Assembly: GCA_024234505.1 (NCBI GenBank)
Contig: JACKOD010000001.1
Span: 744,001-808,000 of the forward strand
Origin: Hahellaceae bacterium
GTDB lineage: Bacteria > Pseudomonadota > Gammaproteobacteria > Pseudomonadales > Oleiphilaceae
Direction: 5' to 3'
DNA length: 64,000 nt
Shown: piece after piece, positions 1 to 11,100 of the stretch
Layout: the number at the start of each line of letters is the position of its first letter
How positions within the stretch are numbered: position 1 is the first letter of the stretch
The notes under the pieces: generated by a model
The model's database searches: none
The model's input: the letters and a program-made list of their open reading frames with translations, nothing else
Told to the model about the DNA's origin: nothing
Position numbers and translations under genes: made by a program

Positions 1-600
1 TGCGACAGACCGGTTGTACTTTACTGTTAGCTGAAAGTACGCACCAAATGCGAACCATGTGCGAACTGCGCACTTTTACTCAACACCACCTTCAAATAGA
101 CCCGCATCCAATCCGAACGCCTTAGATTCCAGTTGCAAAGCCATATAGATTCCACACGAAGTGATTTTCTACAGTAAGCAACTAACGTGGCAATCACATA
201 GCGATAGAACAAAAATAAGGCCTAATTAACAAGCGGTTATAAATATCGTGGTCATGCTGCTTTCTTACTGTTTGTTAAATGAGAGTTGCTGTTTTAGGTG
301 ACGCTATGCTGCGTTAAGTCACGTTGGAAAAGCGCTGTTTTGCGTTTCCAATACTAAAAATATGAAGTACGCACCTAGTACGCAAAAAATTCTAACTAAC
401 TGCGAACTGAGCACACTTAATAATGGAGGAGCATGAACTACTAATCAGGAGACGAGTGAACGGAATACAAAAAAATTTTGAGGGAAGCTTACGGTTGTAC
501 ACGCTACCTTACATAACGAGTTAACGGTTTAAGGGGGGGATCGAACGCGATCAGCGCGTTTTACTGAAACTGTTCCTTCATGACTCAGTCGAGTAGAAAG
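1..600. other. Region without an intact gene, left of the integrase remnant
   Basis: I see no convincing coding region here; the short open frames lack recognisable family features. What stands out is a set of related heptamers. GTACGCA occurs at 37-43, 367-373 and 378-384, and TGCGAAC at 49-55, 60-66 and 401-407. The two forms are reverse complements apart from one base (TGCGWAC), so 37-55 is an inverted pair with a 5-base gap. They form two clusters about 330 bases apart, which could be protein-binding sites of the lost mobile element or of a regulator. Function is inferred only. Confidence 0.4.
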
Positions 601-611
601 CTGGGCCGGAT

Positions 612-1285
612 GTGTTCTTTGATACTGGCGTGGTCGGACAATTCAGGGGTATTGGCCATTGCGGCCAGCACAAGGTTCAGATCAAGAAAAAATTTTTGTT
701 GCATGCGCTACAGAATCGCCAGCGTCATGAAATTGAAGAACGCCAACGGTATAATCTTTGGCAAATTCAGCGACGGTTATCGACATTCCCCGAAATTAGC
801 GAGGATAAATATAGTGACTTTCTAATGGCGATGGTCATTCTTGCGCTCAATACAGGGATGCGCCGGGAGAGATATTTGGCTTGGAATGGGCGGATATTGA
901 TTTTAAGGTCAAGACCATCGCGATTCATAGAGCAAAAGCAAAAAGTAAAATGACCAGAATTATTCCTATGAATAATCACGTGCTTTCGCCCCTTGCGAAA
1001 TGGTGAGAGCAAAATACCTGTAAAACGTTAGTTTTTCCTAGCCCGAAAACCGGCAATCGACTCGACAATATTGATACATCATGGAGTGGACTGCTGGAAA
1101 GCGCAGGAATTTCGAACTTTAGATTTCACGATCTACGGCACAGCTTTGCTTCTAAACTGGTAATGAAGGGCGTTGATTTAAATACCGTTATAGAGTTACT
1201 TGGGTATCGCGAAATATCTATGGCGATACGGTACGCCCATTTAGCACCTGAACATAAAACGGCTGCAGTAGCTGTTCTCAACTAA
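612..1285 (+). pseudogene. Broken tyrosine recombinase (phage-type integrase)
   Basis: The catalytic part of a tyrosine site-specific recombinase can be read in two frames. The first frame reaches LALNTGMRR, which carries the first catalytic arginine, near 838-866. One G then appears to be missing, and the reading continues in the next frame as GEIFGLEWADIDF. That frame has an in-frame TGA at 1004-1006 and then resumes to the C-terminal box HDLRHSFASKL and the motif GYREISMAIRYAHLAPEH, with the active-site tyrosine near 1231. It ends at TAA 1283-1285. The N-terminal DNA-binding region is not recognisable. With a frameshift and a stop the gene is very probably inactive. It is the likely relic of the element that delivered the adjacent defence genes; the exact 5' limit is uncertain. 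Confidence 0.85.
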
Positions 1286-1302
1286 ACACAAAGGATTAAG
1301 CG

Positions 1303-1674
1303 TTGCTATACAATAGATTAGGTGTTGTTCCTCTGGATGATTTTGTAAACGAAGTACATAAACGCACCGGCGACACGTTGACTCTGTCAAAGATTGAGAT
1401 GCTACGAGGCAGCGGGTTGCTTCTAGTAGGATTAATGTACGAAGGGTATTTTTCTGTTCTACCAAAAAGCATTCCGATTAAAGATGAAAAAACCAATCGG
1501 CTCTATGGTAATTGGCATTTACATGAATCTAAAGAGAATTCAAGTTATCGATACGAAGAAGACAGGTCAATCAATCTGATTGGTTGCGATGAAGTTCATC
1601 AATTTTGTGCTGAAGATATCGTGATACTGCTATCACACTTCAAGCGATTTTTAGAATGGTTGAATTGTAGGTAA
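1303..1674 (+). CDS. Small hypothetical protein between integrase remnant and Druantia genes
   Basis: This is an open frame of 123 codons with a TTG start, preceded by AAGGA at 1291-1295 at good spacing. It begins 17 bases after the integrase stop and ends 33 bases before druH. I do not recognise the family. The protein is soluble-looking, with no signal peptide or membrane segment, and is rich in acidic and aromatic residues. It has a hydrophobic stretch (GSGLLLVGLMYEGYF) around residues 37-51 and a second hydrophobic/helical segment near the C-terminus (DIVILLSHFKRFLEWL). Its tight position, in the same direction as druH-druE, suggests co-transcription. It could be an accessory or regulatory part of the defence operon, or cargo of the old element. 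Known Druantia III is described with only druH and druE, so a role here is inference. Confidence 0.6.
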   Translation: MLYNRLGVVPLDDFVNEVHKRTGDTLTLSKIEMLRGSGLLLVGLMYEGYFSVLPKSIPIKDEKTNRLYGNWHLHESKENSSYRYEEDRSINLIGCDEVHQFCAEDIVILLSHFKRFLEWLNCR

Positions 1675-1707
1675 CTCGAGTGCGGGTATGGCAAGGAGTA
1701 GGGGAAG

Positions 1708-4700
1708 ATGCGACCACAAGAATGGATTAAAGGGATGCTACAGCGTCGTGGCTTGGATAAACCTGATGGGCGTCCACTGTATCAATATCGATTAACCGAC
1801 CAAGAGTTTGAGGAGCTTCAATCTCTCCTGAAACTTAGTTCGCATTTGGGTTTTCAGCATGTATCCATATTGTTACTGAATTGGAATGCGGCGTTGGTTA
1901 TGTACGCTTCTGAGTGGTGGCGTCGGTTTTATGCTGGCCAATGGAGTTGGGATGGCATCTTTAATTCCTTGGGAATTGATATAAGTGATGTCTCGACGGC
2001 CAGGCGTAATGAAGTCATTCAAACGGGCTTGAATGGCTGGCAACGAATTATCAGAAAAGTGGGCGGACGTCGGCACTTCTTGGGAACGGTTGCAACTGAG
2101 GGCGGACTGCCACTGGCCCGGTTGAAGGATGCTGGGGGTTGGCTAAATAACGTATTGCGTCCGGTATTGCGGCGGCATATTTCAAGAGGGGTCGATATTG
2201 GTACTCTGTTGGAGGCATATAGTGACGCTATCCCTCAGAGTTATCAGTCACAAGAAATATTACAGATATTGGAAGACCTCATTGGCTGTATTGCCGATTT
2301 GCGCAGCCGCCACAACTTTTCGACCCAGAACGACCCGGTTACATGGCTCGATGAGCAGGAGCCTAAGTGGAGAGAGGTCTTTCCGCTTCCTATTGAAAGC
2401 GAAATTGCCACGTCATTGCTTACGGATCTTATTCAAGAGGCAGCCAAGACGAAAGCCTATGACGCTCAATCAGATGAAGCATTGTTTCAATTAGACCGTT
2501 TTCTGGTAAATGAAACCTTGCATCCCGCAGTTAAAGCGAAATTAGAAGCGCCTTCTTTTATCCCGGTAGCGTTCTTTGAGCAATTGGGTATGAAAAGCAG
2601 TGCAGCAAAATTTGATTTTGAGATATGCAATGATCTTGGCGAGCGCTGGCTGTGGTGTCGTGGCTTTAAGACAGTTAGACAAGATCAATCTGTATTTAAA
2701 TTGACAGGTAAACCCTTGTTGTTTGAAGGGGCGCGGGCCTTGGCTGAGCTCTCTTTACGGATAAAAGTTGATGGTGAAATCTTAGGTACTCTACCGGTTA
2801 TGAGCGCGCAAAAGCTCATTCCCGATGAACCTTGGATATTTGTTAATGTTGCCGGTAGGTGGGAATTGCATGGTACGGCAACTCAAAAAACAAAACATGA
2901 GGAAGCCATTGTTTATATTCCGAAAGAAATGGAAATTAAGCTCAAAGACGAAGCTAGCTTGCTGACGTTGGGCTCTGCATATGATGGTAAGTTTTACTTG
3001 CTCTCTGGAACAGTTACGTGCGGTAATCACAGTGACGATTCTTTCTATGTATTAGCAACCAAAACACAAGACTCTTTTATTCAATATGAATTGGAAGGCA
3101 ATCTTTACAACGGTACTTCCTCTCCGGGGAAGGTATTTATTGGCTTGCCTCGATTGTTAGAGCGCAACATGCACACTGGGTACCTAAATAAAAAACCGAT
3201 TAACAGTGTTCGTGTGAAATTAGTTGGAGAAGACGGCGCTTGGAAGCCACTTGTCGGTGACTTGATCGGGGTCTATGAGTTGAGGTTGTTTGATGATTCG
3301 GGCGCGATGTTATGCAAGCGCCGGGTGGGTCTATTGCCTGAAAGCTTCAATATTAAACTTGAAGCAGATAAGCGTAATGCAAGAGCGGGAAAGGTGTTTT
3401 TGGAGGGTTTGCCGCAGGTCGGTATTCGCAGTGTTAATTCAGACTGCAAAAGCCATCAAAGCTATAGCGAACAACTAAAGGAATATTGTTTTTCGTTAGA
3501 ATCTGAAGGTGTTCCACCCCATTCCATTTTTTTGGAGATCCTACCGCCTAATCAAAGAAAAGAAATCACGTTACAGGTGCCCTTTCCATGTAAAGGAGCC
3601 ATCTTGTATGACCCAAAGGGTAAAGCGACATCGAAAAGACACCACCAAAATCTTAATGACTTGCACGGTTATCGCATCAAAATTTTTAATGATCGGGTGA
3701 TGACAGCAAATTCGGCTCAACTTAGATTTTCATTAAATGATTCTACGCTTGATCCTTCCGAACTCCGAAATCTCTACATAAATAAAGAGATAAAACTAAA
3801 AAAGACTATTACAGAAATTTCGCTCATTGAGTGGTTCGATGTTTTGCAAGAAATGCTGGGCGTTAGTGCGAGTCTTGACTCAAGTGTACATATGACTCTG
3901 GTTCTTCATGGGAGCGAGATGCTTGCCATTAAAGTGTACCGTTATAATTTTGGTCTTAAGCCGGATTGGTCAGAGGGTACGCTAGCCTTAGATGATGGTG
4001 TAGCAGCAAATTTATCGTTAGAGCAGCTTTCGAATATCAAATTGGATTCGGTTCTTCTTAACCAACCCGAACAGAGAGCTACCGAGATAGTCCCTATTCA
4101 GAGTGAAGGTGTAGATTTAGGTGCCTGGGATATTCAGTTATATAAAAGAAAGCCGGGGCTCTGGTTGGTCTATCCAGCGGTCGACTCAGCGTTTTATTTT
4201 AGGCCTTTGCTTTGGGTCGTTTGGTCTGAAGATGAGTCATCTGGTAGTTTCAATGCGCGTGAAATAGGAAGCTTGCAGCAGGCTGTCTTACTCGAAAATT
4301 ACATCGAACGAGAAGCTGCACTGCGGATAGTGCTTCGAAGTATGGCTATGGATGTCAATCATAATGGATGGAAATATCTGGAAATACTCAATGAACGATG
4401 TGGGCATTTGCCGCTTGCGACATTCGATATCTGGCGAGTGGCTGTATCAGAGCCATCGTTTTTGGCGCTTTTAATTGTAAAAGAACCGTTTGAAAGTGTG
4501 ATTGATCGTTTCGAGAGTGAGTTACCCGTTTTATGGGAATTGGTTCATATAAAAGATTGGGAGCAGGCACTTAAGGCTTACAGGTCAGATTTGATTCAAA
4601 CCATGTGTGTTGGAGATGAGCTGGTTGATCAGGCAATACACCTGGTTATTAAGGAAATGGTATTAAAAGTAATTCAACGAATAGAAGGCTTGGGTGCTTC

Positions 4701-5130
4701 TATGCAGTGCATATGTACATTGCTCAAGCACAGCGTATTAAATCTTAAGACAAAAGAATTACAGATATTGCAAATGCCTTTTGATTTCTTTGTAAAAGGG
4801 GATCTGGAGCATAGTTTCCAAGAGATGATTAATCGAAATTCTGATGCTGATTGGCCGATTATGTTACAGCAACGAATCGGTGAGAAGTTCAATATGCTTC
4901 CTAATGAGTTGAAAGTAGTAATCAAGCCTCATCTTGGATTTCAGAGAGCGGTTTCCTATCTCCCTGCTGTTTTAGCTGCGCGGCTATTTGATGATAACGA
5001 TTCTGCCTGGTTAGGCAGTGCGGTCAATATATTTAAATTAGATCAATTGAAAGAGTTTGATCTGCAATGGTTCTCTTCAGCTTTTCAAACGATATCGGGC
5101 TGGATGTATTTTCAAGGACAGGACAACTAG
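1708..5130 (+). CDS. druH: DruH-like protein of a Druantia type III anti-phage system (STY4851/ECs_5259 family)
   Basis: A 1140-residue soluble protein encoded directly in front of a 2074-residue DUF1998 helicase; this two-gene pair is the layout of Druantia type III. The N-terminus (WIKGMLQRRGLDKPDGRPLY, residues 6-25) looks like the start of the STY4851/ECs_5259 family to which DruH belongs. I see no classical catalytic motif, membrane segment or signal peptide; the biochemical role of DruH is not established. The ATG at 1708 is preceded by AAGGAG at 1693-1698. The gene ends 3 bases before druE, so the two are almost certainly one transcript. The frame is intact over the whole length, unlike the neighbouring integrase. 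Assignment rests on size, pairing and remembered family resemblance, not on a search. Confidence 0.8.
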   Translation: MRPQEWIKGMLQRRGLDKPDGRPLYQYRLTDQEFEELQSLLKLSSHLGFQHVSILLLNWNAALVMYASEWWRRFYAGQWSWDGIFNSLGIDISDVSTARRNEVIQTGLNGWQRIIRKVGGRRHFLGTVATEGGLPLARLKDAGGWLNNVLRPVLRRHISRGVDIGTLLEAYSDAIPQSYQSQEILQILEDLIGCIADLRSRHNFSTQNDPVTWLDEQEPKWREVFPLPIESEIATSLLTDLIQEAAKTKAYDAQSDEALFQLDRFLVNETLHPAVKAKLEAPSFIPVAFFEQLGMKSSAAKFDFEICNDLGERWLWCRGFKTVRQDQSVFKLTGKPLLFEGARALAELSLRIKVDGEILGTLPVMSAQKLIPDEPWIFVNVAGRWELHGTATQKTKHEEAIVYIPKEMEIKLKDEASLLTLGSAYDGKFYLLSGTVTCGNHSDDSFYVLATKTQDSFIQYELEGNLYNGTSSPGKVFIGLPRLLERNMHTGYLNKKPINSVRVKLVGEDGAWKPLVGDLIGVYELRLFDDSGAMLCKRRVGLLPESFNIKLEADKRNARAGKVFLEGLPQVGIRSVNSDCKSHQSYSEQLKEYCFSLESEGVPPHSIFLEILPPNQRKEITLQVPFPCKGAILYDPKGKATSKRHHQNLNDLHGYRIKIFNDRVMTANSAQLRFSLNDSTLDPSELRNLYINKEIKLKKTITEISLIEWFDVLQEMLGVSASLDSSVHMTLVLHGSEMLAIKVYRYNFGLKPDWSEGTLALDDGVAANLSLEQLSNIKLDSVLLNQPEQRATEIVPIQSEGVDLGAWDIQLYKRKPGLWLVYPAVDSAFYFRPLLWVVWSEDESSGSFNAREIGSLQQAVLLENYIEREAALRIVLRSMAMDVNHNGWKYLEILNERCGHLPLATFDIWRVAVSEPSFLALLIVKEPFESVIDRFESELPVLWELVHIKDWEQALKAYRSDLIQTMCVGDELVDQAIHLVIKEMVLKVIQRIEGLGASMQCICTLLKHSVLNLKTKELQILQMPFDFFVKGDLEHSFQEMINRNSDADWPIMLQQRIGEKFNMLPNELKVVIKPHLGFQRAVSYLPAVLAARLFDDNDSAWLGSAVNIFKLDQLKEFDLQWFSSAFQTISGWMYFQGQDN

Positions 5131-5133
5131 ATC

Positions 5134-8100
5134 ATGAGTAATATTACTTACTTTCAACCACTTATTGAGAATATTGAAAGTCGCTCCGTCGAATCAACGG
5201 TGAGCATGCTTGGTATTAGTAATAAGAATTTAAGAGCTCATTTAACAGCTGAATTGAAGAACAAAGAAGCTGGAACGGCTTTTTTATCTGATACTGTGTT
5301 TGAGGCAATGTTCCCTTGGGAGCCATATAGTGCACGAATGATTGAAATTTCGGGCGAGGGAAATCTTCTGAATTCCAGGTTGGTCGAGGCCATGGATGGG
5401 GCGGGGGATCATCAATTCGGCAAAAATTGGTTTCCTTTCAAACACCAGGTAACGGCTTGGGATGCTCTGCTCAACCAGCATAAGTCCATTGTTGTAACTT
5501 CTGGCACTGGCTCCGGTAAAACTGAGTGTTTTATGGTGCCCATTCTCAATGACTTAATTAAGGAATATGAGACCTGCGATGATGATTTGGTTGGTGTCAG
5601 GGCGCTATTTATATATCCCCTTAATGCCTTGATAAATAGTCAGAGAGATAGACTTAGAGCTTGGACAGGCCCATTCGACGGAGGAATAAAATTTTGCCTC
5701 TACAATGGGAACACGGAAGAAAACAAGCATCCCGATCAAGGAAAGTGCCCCAATGAGGTTCTCACCCGAAAACAGCTAAGAAAGTCACCTGCTCCAATTT
5801 TAATGACGAATGCCACCATGCTGGAATACATGTTGGTAAGACAGGTTGACGCGCCGATTATCGAGCAGTCACTAGGTAGATTACGATGGATTGTTTTGGA
5901 TGAAGCTCACAACTACATCGGATCTCAAGCGGCTGAGCTTTCGCTTCTGCTCCGGCGTGTCTTGCACGCTTTTGGAGTGGAAGCAAACAATGTTCGGTTT
6001 GTAGCGACATCTGCAACAATTGGTGATGGCGATGCCGCGCTAAAGCTGCAGACCTATTTAGCTGACCTCGCTGGAATAAGTACAGACCGAGTGGTTGTTG
6101 TCGGAGGAAAAAGAGTTTTTCCAACCATTGATGGCGTTCCAGGCAACAATGCGAACTTGGAAGATATTTGCTCTATTGAGTCCGATAATAAGTTTTCATT
6201 GAAACGATATGATGTATTAGCTGGCAATCCCGTTAGTCGAAAATTGAGGTCCCTACTCACTGATGGGGTGGAGTTACAACCAAGATTATCAAGTCTTGCT
6301 GAGGCTGTATTGGGGGGTAAAGGCAAAGAACATGAGCTTTTGAAGTGGTTGGATGTAGCATCCTATACAGTTAAGCCTGGTTCAAATGAGAAAAAGCCTG
6401 AAGTAGACAGTATTCCGTTTCTTCCTGTTCGCGCACATATGTTTCATCAAGTGATGAGTGGTTTGTGGTGTTGCGCTGATAAAGGATGTTCACTTAAGAA
6501 ATCGAGCATTTTGGGTAATGAGTGGCCTTTTGGTCAGGTATATAGCAAGCGTAAACAAAGTTGTGATTGCGGAGCGCCAATTTTTGAGCTTGTATTTTGT
6601 CAGGACTGTAATGAACCACATTTGATGGCTGCGGAGGATAGTAAAGGTAATTTTGTACAGTATGAGCGCGACTCCATTGATGAGTTTAGTTTGAACTATG
6701 AATCTGGAGATGATGAAGATAGTTCGGGTGAAGATGAAGTCAGCGTATTAGGAAGACGTTATATTGCACCTCATCAGGATAAAGATCTCACTTACGATGT
6801 GAGTCTCGACCGGGATGATTATTCAAGGACTGCGCTAGGCGTAAATACTTTGGATTTGAATGTCATTCTTGAGGAGACCCCCACATGTGTTTGTTGCGGC
6901 TATTCGAGAAGCCCTTCACCGTTCAGGCAAAGCTTTTTGGGTACGCCATTCTATATTAGTAATACAGTACCCATGCTTCTCGATGTTTGCCAAGAAGGTG
7001 AAAAGCCAATGGAACAGCCCTCCAGGGGCAAGCGATTAATTACGTTCACCGATAGTCGACAAGGAACCGCTCGAATCTCCGCGAAGATTCAGCAGGACTC
7101 AGAAAGAGATGCTTTACGCGGGATGGTTTATCGCTCTGCAGCGTCAAACAAGAAGTCCGTATCTCACACTGAACTTACGGAGCTCAGCGGCCAAGTTGAT
7201 ACTTATGATAAAACGATTGAAGCGCTTGAAAGCAACAATGTTCCTGAGTCTTTAATCGATCAAACACGAGCTCTTCGTCAAGCCGTTCTCGATAAGCTTG
7301 ACCAGCTAGGAGAGTCAACGCCTATCCCTTGGAATGACATGGTTTCCAGGCTTCAAGGAGCACCTGATATCGAGATATGGGCGTTAGACTACTACAAAGA
7401 AATCAATCGCGAGCTTTTCCCTGAAACTGGTGGGGCAAGAGTCTTGGCCGAAATGTTGTTGTTGCGCGAGTTTGCAAGACGCCCCAAGCGTGCGAATAGC
7501 CTTGAAACACTCGGTTTGGTAAGACTGACTTACCCCGCACTTGAGGCAATTACTGATATGCCTCCTGAATGGGCTTGCCTGAAATTTGATTTAAAGGAAT
7601 GGAAAGATTTTCTCAAAGTTACTTTGGACTTTTATGTCAGAGAAAACACTATTTTAGATATCCCTTCTGATTGGGTGAACTGGATGGGAGCCAGAGTTTA
7701 TCCGAAAAGCGTGATGAAGTATGACGCTTCAGAACCGGCGAGTAGCCGTATTAAGAAGTGGCCCCAAGTGACTGGTGTGAGAAATAATCGTCTTGTTCGG
7801 TTGTTAGTCGAGTCGGCTCAAATCGATATTACTGATACCACGAATAAAGACCTTGTAAACCGTATTCTGCAATCGGCATGGCTTGTTTTAACCTCCAAAA
7901 CCAAGCTTCTTAAGCCTATCCTCAGTGCAGGTAGCACGAGTTTTCATCTAGATCGAAGCGAGATTGCTTTTGCTACAGTAAATCATGCTTGGGTATGTCC
8001 GATTACACACCGTCTGATCGATACGACTTTCAGAGGAATTACACCCTACCTTCCTTTTAATACAGGTAACACCCTTGTTCAATGTAGAAAGGTTGAGATA

Positions 8101-11100
8101 GATGCTTTGCAAGTTGATGAAGGCCTATATTCATCAGATAAAGAAAGGAAGGCCTTCATAGGCGACTGGTTAAAATCTAACGCCAAGGTGACAGCACTTC
8201 GAGAAGAGAACTTGTGGACAGATATTAGTGATAAAGTACTAGAGGGGGGATCTTTCTTCAGAGTGGTAGAGCACTCTGCGCAGCAACCCGCAAGTAAACT
8301 AAAAAGTTATGAGGCTAGGTTTAAGGCAGGAAAAATTAATGTTATGTCTTGCTCAACAACCATGGAAATGGGGGTGGATATTGGGGGGATCTCCGCCGTA
8401 GCGATGAATAATGCACCACCGCATCCAGCGAACTATTTGCAAAGAGCTGGTCGCGCAGGTCGACGGGGAGAAACTAGGGCGATAGCGTTTACGATATGCA
8501 AAGATAACCCGCATGAGCGTTCTGTTTTTGCAAACCCTCAATGGCCCTTTAAGACAGTGATTCCTGCACCCTATATAGCGTTCAATAGCCAGCAGATTGT
8601 GCAGCGACATGTAAACTCTCTTTTAATATCTTACTTTTTAAAAGAAATTTGCTCGTTAGATGCTAGTGAATCAATTATTACATTAAATTGCGCTTGGTTT
8701 TTTATTGTAGTTGATAACAAAGAGTCGAATTATCAAAAATTTTGTTATTGGCTAAATCAAATGAAATTGGATGGGGCACCTCCAACCTTGTCAAACGGTA
8801 TTACGAAAGTTATCAAAGGCAGTATTTTAGCAAATATGCCCATGCAATTACTTTTTCAGAATAGTCTCGATAGTATTGAGAACGTCGCAAGCAAATGGTT
8901 GCCAGTATATAAAGATCTCATGCTTGAAATGGATAAGTTAAAAAAAGTGAGTGAGAAGGATCCTTTTCGTCGGAAAATTGAGCATGACTTAAAACGTATA
9001 GGCGATGGTCATCTGGTTTCTGAATTGGCTTCAAGGGCCTTTTTGCCTTGCTATGGTTTTCCGACAGGTATTGCAACTTTTGATCACTACTCAATACATG
9101 ATTACAAGCAGAAGAAATACGTAAATAACAAAAGTGGTCGCATCGATAATTTAACAAGGATGAAGGAGCGCCCGGCGAGAGATTTACCTGTAGCAATTCG
9201 TGAGTACGCTCCGGGCGCGGATGTTGTGATAGACGGTCTATCTTATCGATCTGCAGGAATATTGTTAAACCAATATGAGCCAGATGGCGGCTATTCTCAA
9301 CCTATAAAAATGGATGTTGAGTGGCGTTGTAATAGTTGTGGTCATATTGCTAAAAACCTAGGTTCTCATTTTGATGAGCATTGCACTGAGTGTGGTGCTC
9401 ATATCCACTCTGATAATCAAAGGGAATTCATAGAGCCTCTAGGGTTTGCTGTGGATTTTTATAGTGTGCCATCTACGGATATCTCGCATCAGGCATACAT
9501 TCCTGTCAGGGAGCCTTGGGTAACAGCTGGTGGAGAGCTACACGACTTGTTTAATCCTCTATTGGGTTCCTATAGGGTTAATTCTGCTGGCCATATATTC
9601 AATCATAGTGGTGGTATAAACGATAACGGATATGCAGTTTGTTTGCGTTGCGGTAAAGCTGATTCGATGACCGCTGAGGGTGGTTTTCCTGACACGCTTG
9701 AACCACTACAAAAACATACTCGACTACAAGGGCGGCCGAGTGCTGGGCATGATGCATGTTGTGAGGGAAGCGATGAGCCATATGCAATAAAAGGCGGTGT
9801 CTATCTTGGTGTTTCCGATCAGACAGATATCGTTGAATTGTATCTAAAGAACCCGGAGCAAAATGAGTATTTGGGGGTAAACCCGGGCGATCCACTTATG
9901 TGGACTTTAGCTGTCGCATTCAGGCAGTCATTGGCCGATATTCATGGTATTAACGCTGAGGAATTGGGTTATACCGTAAAGGCAGATAATTCAGCTTTAT
10001 TTAGAAAGCCGGTTTCTGTTATCGCTCTGTTTGATCGTTGTGGTGGCGGGGCAGGGTTTTCTAGTGCGGCTCCTTATCATATGAAGAAGTTGCTTTCTCA
10101 GGCCCGTAACTACGTGGAATGTAGAGATGATTGTGATTCCGCTTGCCAGAGTTGTTTATTAGGATATGACACGCGTTTTCACGAATCCGTGTTAAACCGT
10201 AAAGTTGCTCTGGATTATCTGAAATCGGTCGAACACCTATTTGATATGCCAGATAGCGCGAAAATATTTGGTGATGGTTCGCAGTTTTGTGTTGACAGTA
10301 TCGACGGTGAACTTCTGCGTCTCGCCAACAGCTATCCTAAACTTTGTTTGTTAATTTCTGAGTTTGATGCGCGCTGCTCGCTGAGTGAAGCTAACTTAAA
10401 GACACGTTGTCTTGCTTATAAAGATTGCTTTAAAGAGCTTGAATTGGTTTTCCCGTTATCTGCTTTGCGAGATATGTCCGATGAGCAAAGAGAAGACTTG
10501 TGGGCTTTGCATAAGTTTGGCGTGCAGATATCTTATTCTGATCAGTCTCACCCGAATATCCTGGCCCAACTCACTAGCTGCAGTTCAATTAGAACATTGG
10601 GAACCAATAAAATAACAGCTACTAGAGCAGATCATGGTTACTTTGATTTAAGCGACGCTTATCTGGTTTATTCGGATGCCCCGTTGGGACTAATCACCAA
10701 GCCTTATGAGAATTTGGAGCCGACGAAGGTTCTTGGTGATTCGGAAGTTGAAATCGAAGCGCAATGCGATGGTAGTGCCATGAACTTTGGAGATAAACTT
10801 TGGAGGCTTCTAGCCGCAGCGCACGACACGCTCCAAGAAAGGATAATAAATGGAGCAGAACTAAAAGAAATTTGTTACCGGGATGCGTATATTTGCTCTC
10901 CTTTAACGCTGGTTCTTTTTGCTGAAATTATTGATGGGCTAAAGCGTGCACTTGGGCATTCTTGGGATCATCCAGCTATTAAACTGACTACCAGCAATAA
11001 AATGCCAAAAAAAGACAAAAGTTATGGTTTTTATGGTGAATGGTCGAGTAAGAAGGATCAACGTCAAGTGTACGAAGCCTATTTCGAGAATATGGCCGAG

